A stretch of DNA of 64,000 bases from Erysipelotrichaceae bacterium (lineage in GTDB: Bacteria; Bacillota_I; Bacilli_A; Erysipelotrichales; Erysipelotrichaceae): assembly GCA_017550145.1 (NCBI GenBank), contig JAFZQG010000012.1:55610-119609 (forward strand). The letters run 5' to 3'. A program made the position numbers and the translations under genes. A model generated the notes under the pieces. It had not been told where the DNA came from and ran no database searches. It saw nothing but the letters and a program-made list of their open reading frames with translations. Positions 60,027-64,000 of the stretch are shown piece by piece; the first letter of the stretch is position 1, and each line of letters begins with the position of its first letter.

Positions 60027-61487
60027 ATGCAGTTTTTCCCGAATCAACAGACTTTCATAACCTTCAGTATCGGCAGTCTGACTTTTGAAGTCAGATGGTA
60101 TGCCGTACTGATCTTAACAGGTGCTTTACTGGCATATTATTTCAGCCGTAAAGAAATGAAGAAAGTCCGTTATATCGACAGTGATTTCTTTGATTCACTG
60201 TTTGTCTATACCTTATGGGCCGGTATTGCCGGAGCCAGACTATGGTACTGTGTTTTCTTTAATTTTGAGTATTATTTTTCTAATCCTGTCGAGATCATCA
60301 GAGTATGGGATGGCGGACTGGCTATCCAGGGCGGACTGGTTTTCGGTACTTTATTTGCCTACTGGTTCATCAGGAAAAACCGTTATCCCTTCTTTAAGAT
60401 AACGGATATGATTTTCCCGAATGTCTTACTGGCTCAGGCCATCGGACGCTGGGGCAACTACATCAATAAGGAATGCCACGGTGCCGAAGTAAGTGAAGAA
60501 TACTTCAACGGTATCCTGTCATTTCTGAAAGAGGGCATGTATATCAACGGACATTACTATGAGCCGATGTTCTTCTATGAATCGATGTTGTGTCTTCTAG
60601 GCTGGGTGCTGATCTACTTTGTTCTGAAGAAATACCAGAACAAGCGCGGAGATCTCGTCTATGCGTATCTGATGTGGTACGGTCTGATCAGATTCTTCAT
60701 CGAAGGAAGAAGGACCGATTCGCTGTATCTGGGCAATTTCAAGATGGCTCAGCTTACTTCGATCGTTTTCTTCATTATCGGTCTTCTGGGATACTTAGGT
60801 GTCTTTGAGAAATTCATCAAGAAAGAGAAACCGACGCTGATCTTTGACTTTGACGGAACTCTGATGGATACCCGTACGATGATCGTCGAAGGTTACAGAG
60901 CTTTATTCAAGAAGTATTCCGATGAAAGCAAGTTTACCGAAGAGATCCAGCATGAAGTAATCGGGCCGGCTTTACCGGATCTGTTCTCCAAGTATTTTCC
61001 GGGTGAGGATTTTGACACCCTTTATGCGGATTATAAAGCCCGTCAGGAAGAAGTAATGAAAGACAGCGTTAGGCCGACTTTGCATTCTCCTGAAGTCTTG
61101 AAAGCTCTTCATGATGATGGCTATAAGATCGGAATCATTTCCACCAGATCAAAAGAAGGTATCAGAAGGATTCTGGGTGACTTTGAATTGAATGAATATG
61201 TGGATGATGTGTGCGGTGTCAATGATGCGAAGAAGATCAAACCGGATCCTGAGGGAATCTTCTCATTAGTCAACAATAATAAATGGAACCGTGAAGTAGC
61301 TGTCATAGGTGATTCCGTAATGGATATCGAATGCGGATTAAACTACGGTGCCTATACGGTCGCATATCTCTCTGATGCGAGCAGATCACAGGAACTTGCA
61401 GCGATCGCCAACGAATCTATTACCGATATGGAAGATCTGTTGGAGATTGTGAAAAAGGACATTTATTTCACCTATAACCTAAAATAG
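60027..61487 (+). CDS. lgt: Lgt fused to a PpaX-like HAD phosphatase
   Basis: A 486-residue fusion. Residues 1-270 form prolipoprotein diacylglyceryl transferase, a polytopic membrane enzyme that lipidates lipobox cysteines; RWGNYINKECHG (about 140-152) is the Lgt signature. Residues ~272-486 form a HAD hydrolase with FDFDGTLMDT and a C-terminal GDSVMDIECG, most like PpaX, the pyrophosphatase that clears PPi made by HprK/P. In bacilli hprK, lgt and ppaX are separate genes in one operon. AAAGGGG is the Shine-Dalgarno. The HAD substrate is inferred from context. Confidence 0.9.
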   Translation: MQFFPNQQTFITFSIGSLTFEVRWYAVLILTGALLAYYFSRKEMKKVRYIDSDFFDSLFVYTLWAGIAGARLWYCVFFNFEYYFSNPVEIIRVWDGGLAIQGGLVFGTLFAYWFIRKNRYPFFKITDMIFPNVLLAQAIGRWGNYINKECHGAEVSEEYFNGILSFLKEGMYINGHYYEPMFFYESMLCLLGWVLIYFVLKKYQNKRGDLVYAYLMWYGLIRFFIEGRRTDSLYLGNFKMAQLTSIVFFIIGLLGYLGVFEKFIKKEKPTLIFDFDGTLMDTRTMIVEGYRALFKKYSDESKFTEEIQHEVIGPALPDLFSKYFPGEDFDTLYADYKARQEEVMKDSVRPTLHSPEVLKALHDDGYKIGIISTRSKEGIRRILGDFELNEYVDDVCGVNDAKKIKPDPEGIFSLVNNNKWNREVAVIGDSVMDIECGLNYGAYTVAYLSDASRSQELAAIANESITDMEDLLEIVKKDIYFTYNLK

Positions 61488-61510
61488 AGAAATATTTCTC
61501 TATTTTTTAA
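61485..61510 (+). terminator. Terminator after lgt-HAD
   Basis: An 18-base perfect palindrome (61485-61502) centred on AATATT, followed by six T. It overlaps the stop codon. Confidence 0.8.
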
Positions 61511-61539
61511 TTTTGGGTTTCAATATATCTGATAATGAG

Positions 61540-61545
61540 TATAAT
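61540..61545 (+). promoter_or_regulatory. Putative -10 of upp
   Basis: TATAAT lies 26 bases before the upp ATG. A weak -35-like TTTCAA is 16 bp upstream. The leader has a normal Shine-Dalgarno (AGGAGG). Confidence 0.5.
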
Positions 61546-61571
61546 AAAAAACAGAAAACAGGAGGCTAACT

Positions 61572-62192
61572 ATGGCAACAGTAATAGATCATCCGTTAAT
61601 AACGCATAAACTCGCGATCATGAGAAACAAGGACACAGGTCACAAGGACTTCCGTGAGAACCTTGATGAGATCGCTTCTCTGATGGCGTATGAAGTATGT
61701 CGGGACCTGCCGATGAGAGATGAACACATCACTACTCCGATGGGACCATGTGATACAAAAGTCCTCGATACCGAAGTGATCCTCGTACCGATCTTAAGAG
61801 CCGGTATGGGACTGGTCAACGGTATCATGGATCTCATTCCGACAGCTAAAGTCGGATTCATCGGTCTGTATCGTGATGAGAAAACACTGGAACCGGTTGA
61901 ATATTTTGCCAAGTTCCCTAAGGAACTGCCGGAAGGAATCGTACTGGTTCTTGACCCGATGCTGGCAACAGGCGGCAGTGCCATTGCGGCAGTTGATATG
62001 ATCAAGAACAGGGGAGCCAAGAATATCAAGATGGTCTGTCTGGTCGGTGCTCCGGAAGGTGTCAAGGCCTTTGAGGAACATCATCCGGATGTCGATCTGT
62101 ATATGGCTGCACTGGATGATCATCTCAATGAGATCGGTTATATCGTTCCGGGTTTAGGAGACGCGGGCGACCGTATTTACGGTACTAAATAA
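61572..62192 (+). CDS. upp: Uracil phosphoribosyltransferase
   Basis: Salvages uracil with PRPP to give UMP. The 206-residue protein has the PRPP motif [12 protein letters not shown] (near 127-138), the family start with [13 protein letters not shown], and the uracil-binding [13 protein letters not shown] end. It is monocistronic, with a strong Shine-Dalgarno and a clear terminator. Confidence 0.97.
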   Translation: MATVIDHPLITHKLAIMRNKDTGHKDFRENLDEIASLMAYEVCRDLPMRDEHITTPMGPCDTKVLDTEVILVPILRAGMGLVNGIMDLIPTAKVGFIGLYRDEKTLEPVEYFAKFPKELPEGIVLVLDPMLATGGSAIAAVDMIKNRGAKNIKMVCLVGAPEGVKAFEEHHPDVDLYMAALDDHLNEIGYIVPGLGDAGDRIYGTK

Positions 62193-62195
62193 GAC

Positions 62196-62218
62196 AAAAG
62201 GGCGTTTGCCCTTTTTGT
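62196..62218 (+). terminator. Terminator of upp
   Basis: AAAAGGGC-GTTT-GCCCTTTTT hairpin directly after the upp stop. Confidence 0.88.
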
Positions 62219-62233
62219 TTGTCTAAAAAGAAA

Positions 62234-62248
62234 AGAGCTTACGCTCTT
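62234..62248. terminator. Hairpin truncated by the IS end
   Basis: AAGAGC-TTAC-GCTCTT (about 62234-62248) ends at the first bases of the IS inverted repeat (TTCAGC starts at 62247). It looks like a terminator stem whose T run has been displaced by insertion. This reading is tentative. Confidence 0.35.
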
Positions 62249-62345
62249 CAGCTTGTTGACAAAGTGGATATTTCTATAGTGAGATATCCGCTTTTTTCTT
62301 TTTATGGTCCTGATCTTTGGGATATATCAAAAAAGATGACGATTT

Positions 62346-63800
62346 TCAGAAAGAAAAAGAAAGGATCTCTTCCTTTGTTTTCCCTGTTTGATCGATCAGA
62401 TCATACAGGTATCTGTTTCTTTCTCTTTTAATGGCCAGTTTCTTGAGATTGAGGCACGAATAAATGATCGCCGCCTGATGGGTGTTTCTTTTAAGGCCTC
62501 TTACTCTTGTATATCTCAGACAGTGGTTTTCTTTACAGTCTCCGAAATCTCTTTCGATGGTCTGCTTTCTTTGCGGATAGATCTTTTTCCATTCATCTGT
62601 ATGTCTTAGTTCTTCGCATTCATCAAGATATTTCTGCCATATGTGAACAGTTATTGTTTTCTCGTGCTTCTTTGAGGAAGTACACTTGCCAAGTAATGGG
62701 CAGTTTTCGCATTTACTATGATCGGACACGTATATTCTGTAGCCTCTGTTGTCTGTGGTGTAATAGCTGAGCTTTTCGTTATTAGGACAAATGAAGATAT
62801 CGTTTTGAGAATCATAGACAAACTCTTTTTTAGAGAAGGTCTCCTTCTTCTTTCCTTTGGGTCTGGTATAGGGAAGAAAGAGCTTCTGATCATTACTGAT
62901 CACTTCTCTGGCGATGGATGGAGTCTTATATCCGGCATCCAGAGATACATTCTTAACTTCATACTTTTCCATAATCTTCTCATAGGTATTAAAGAAGGAA
63001 ACGGAATCATGGATATTGCCCGGTACTGTATCATAGGCGATGATGAAGCCGTTAGAGTCGCAGATGGTCTGGTGACAGTAGGCGAAACACTCTTCGTGCT
63101 CACCCTTATGGAAGTTTCCTGCCTCGGGATCGGTAAGTGAAGCCTTGATCTCCTTCTTCTTTGCGACGATGATCTGTTCACCTGTTTCCTCATCGAAATC
63201 ATATTCCTCTCTGCTTAGATGATCGATCTTCTTCTTATTGTGGTTTATTCTGTCTTCGTTTATCTCTTTAAGTAAGTCGTCTTCATATTTCTTTCTGGTT
63301 ATTTCGACTTCTTTTCTTTGAACTTTTCTCTTATTGGCTGAAGCTTTCTGGTGGGTGGAATCACCATAGACGGTTTCGGTGTTTATAAAGCCATAGCTTA
63401 AGCCCTTATCGATGATCTTTTCAAATATCGAATCAAAGATAGATGAATCTCCATATCTTCTGATATAGTTCTGTGACCAGGTGGAATAGTTGGGAACTTC
63501 TTCATCCAGAGCTATGCCTAAAAACCATCTGTAGGCCAGATTGACCTTTATCTCTTCACAGGTCTTTCTCATGGAGTTGATTCCGAAAGTGTAATTGATG
63601 AAGATCATCTTGAACAGGATAACAGGATCGATGGAAGGTCTGCCGTATAAAGAATAAAGAGGCTTGACCAGCGGATAGATAAAACACCAGTCAATAGCCT
63701 CTTCAAGTTTTCTTACCAGATGATCTTGGGGCACATAATCTTCGATATTGCCCAATATGAAACCGAAATCCTTATGATTGTTTCTTACTGTCATTGCCAT
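62346..63800 (-). CDS. IS1182-family transposase
   Basis: A 484-residue DDE transposase. The N-terminal part (about 15-110) fits DUF772 (RPSIDPVILFKMIFINYTFG), and the rest an IS1182/DDE_Tnp_1_6 catalytic domain, with VYGDSTHQKASANKRK, NVSLDAGYKTPSIA and a zinc-like CENCPLLGKCTSSKKH end. The gene appears intact. The start at 63800 has GAGG eight to ten bases upstream (MAMTVRNNHKDFGFI); an upstream extension would cover the promoter. Confidence 0.9.
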   Translation of the reverse strand: MAMTVRNNHKDFGFILGNIEDYVPQDHLVRKLEEAIDWCFIYPLVKPLYSLYGRPSIDPVILFKMIFINYTFGINSMRKTCEEIKVNLAYRWFLGIALDEEVPNYSTWSQNYIRRYGDSSIFDSIFEKIIDKGLSYGFINTETVYGDSTHQKASANKRKVQRKEVEITRKKYEDDLLKEINEDRINHNKKKIDHLSREEYDFDEETGEQIIVAKKKEIKASLTDPEAGNFHKGEHEECFAYCHQTICDSNGFIIAYDTVPGNIHDSVSFFNTYEKIMEKYEVKNVSLDAGYKTPSIAREVISNDQKLFLPYTRPKGKKKETFSKKEFVYDSQNDIFICPNNEKLSYYTTDNRGYRIYVSDHSKCENCPLLGKCTSSKKHEKTITVHIWQKYLDECEELRHTDEWKKIYPQRKQTIERDFGDCKENHCLRYTRVRGLKRNTHQAAIIYSCLNLKKLAIKRERNRYLYDLIDQTGKTKEEILSFSF

Positions 63801-63828
63801 ACTTATTACCTCATTTCTAACCGTCTTA

Positions 63829-63857
63829 ATTATACCAAAAACTAGAAATATATTCAA
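63829..63857 (-). promoter_or_regulatory. Transposase promoter
   Basis: On the minus strand TTGAAT (complement of 63852-63857), a 17-bp spacer, TATAAT (complement of 63829-63834). Confidence 0.8.
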
Positions 63858-63867
63858 GTATATAGAT

Positions 63868-63926
63868 ATAAAAAAGGCAGAAGAAGTATGACAAATTGGT
63901 TAGAAATGAGATATGTCTTCTGCCTA
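63868..63926 (-). terminator. Protective hairpin upstream of the transposase
   Basis: On the minus strand GGCAGAAGA and TCTTCTGCC (9 bp, perfect) enclose a ~35-base loop and are followed by six T. It would terminate transcripts that enter the IS from outside. The loop contains CTCATTTCTAACC (complement of 63898-63910), the exact complement of the transposase ribosome-binding region. Confidence 0.7.
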
Positions 63927-64000
63927 TATTAGTATATCATTCCTGAAACAGAGATCAGAATATGAAAGTATCATATCCTGGACTTTGTCAACAGGCTGAA

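Larger units (their letters stand above)
62247..64000 (-). mobile_element. IS1182-like insertion sequence, complete
   Basis: About 1.75 kb bounded by inverted repeats. The left end is TTCAGCTTGTTGACAAAGTG (62247-62266) and the right end, read on the minus strand from 64000, is TTCAGCCTGTTGACAAAGTC, matching at 18 of 20 positions. It holds a single transposase gene on the minus strand. The right repeat ends at the last base of the window, so the target-site duplication cannot be seen. The left end also carries a GGATAT/ATATCC hairpin (62266-62291) followed by T residues, which may stop incoming transcription. Confidence 0.9.

Noticed and set aside
61485..61502. Perfect 18-base palindrome as a regulator operator for upp
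   Set aside because: It is followed by six T and overlaps the stop of the lgt fusion, so it is better read as a terminator.

Overview
The window looks like a chromosomal segment of a low-to-mid GC Firmicute. The gene content and order (str operon; rpsD / hisJ-like / ezrA / nifZ-like / thiI; rapZ-yvcK-whiA; uvrA-hprK-lgt), the frequent reading-frame overlaps, the DUF285 surface repeats and the DUF1836 and PspC genes all suit the Erysipelotrichales or a close relative, probably gut-associated. This assignment is an inference; no 16S gene is present.

Layout. 1-2602 (minus): str operon rpsL-rpsG-fusA, with fusA cut by the window edge. 2701-6314: pncB-nadE-nadD, the full nicotinate-to-NAD route, with nadD fused in frame to a DUF2804 domain. 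6349-11871: uvrB, then rapZ-yvcK-whiA-SDR. 11876-14974: rlmA, gmk, hisJ-like phosphatase and rpsD. 14938-20198: ezrA-nifZ-thiI-pepP. 20210-24165: a beta-glucoside locus (RpiR regulator, GH1, PTS EIIBC) with an operator pair and a cre site. 24219-31196: phosphatase, CASTOR/POLLUX-type channel, redox lipoprotein, GH2, LMW phosphatase. 31219-35243: a probable envelope operon with a perfect sigma-A promoter, a 26-codon leader ORF, an SPFH protein, a 48-aa membrane protein, LURP-one-like, DUF1836, a large membrane protein and PspC. 35259-47635: mostly single genes in tight divergent pairs (mntP, rhomboid, patatin, thioredoxin-like lipoprotein, RNA modification, Nudix-TTD14-like-pcrA, DUF885). 47629-50603 (minus): a four-gene surface-protein cluster sharing one beta-rich domain. 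50723-54975: alr, zinc-ribbon protein, AlkD, tRNA-Thr and tRNA-Val, TraB. 54998-62217: HD protein, permease, uvrA, hprK, an lgt-ppaX-like fusion, upp. 62247-64000: one complete IS1182-like element.

The strongest unexpected signal is promoter architecture. About twenty genes that begin a transcription unit have a -10 hexamer (TATAAT, TAAAAT, TAGAAT or similar) 6 to 8 bases before the start codon, most often exactly 6, and no Shine-Dalgarno sequence. They should give leaderless mRNAs. Genes inside operons keep ordinary Shine-Dalgarno sites. Several divergent pairs have start codons only 16 to 45 bp apart, and in three pairs the two -10 elements overlap as near-palindromes.

Regulatory logic: HPr kinase and the cre box before the beta-glucoside operon point to CcpA-type carbon control. 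The PPi phosphatase domain fused to Lgt sits directly after hprK, where PpaX serves HprK/P in bacilli.
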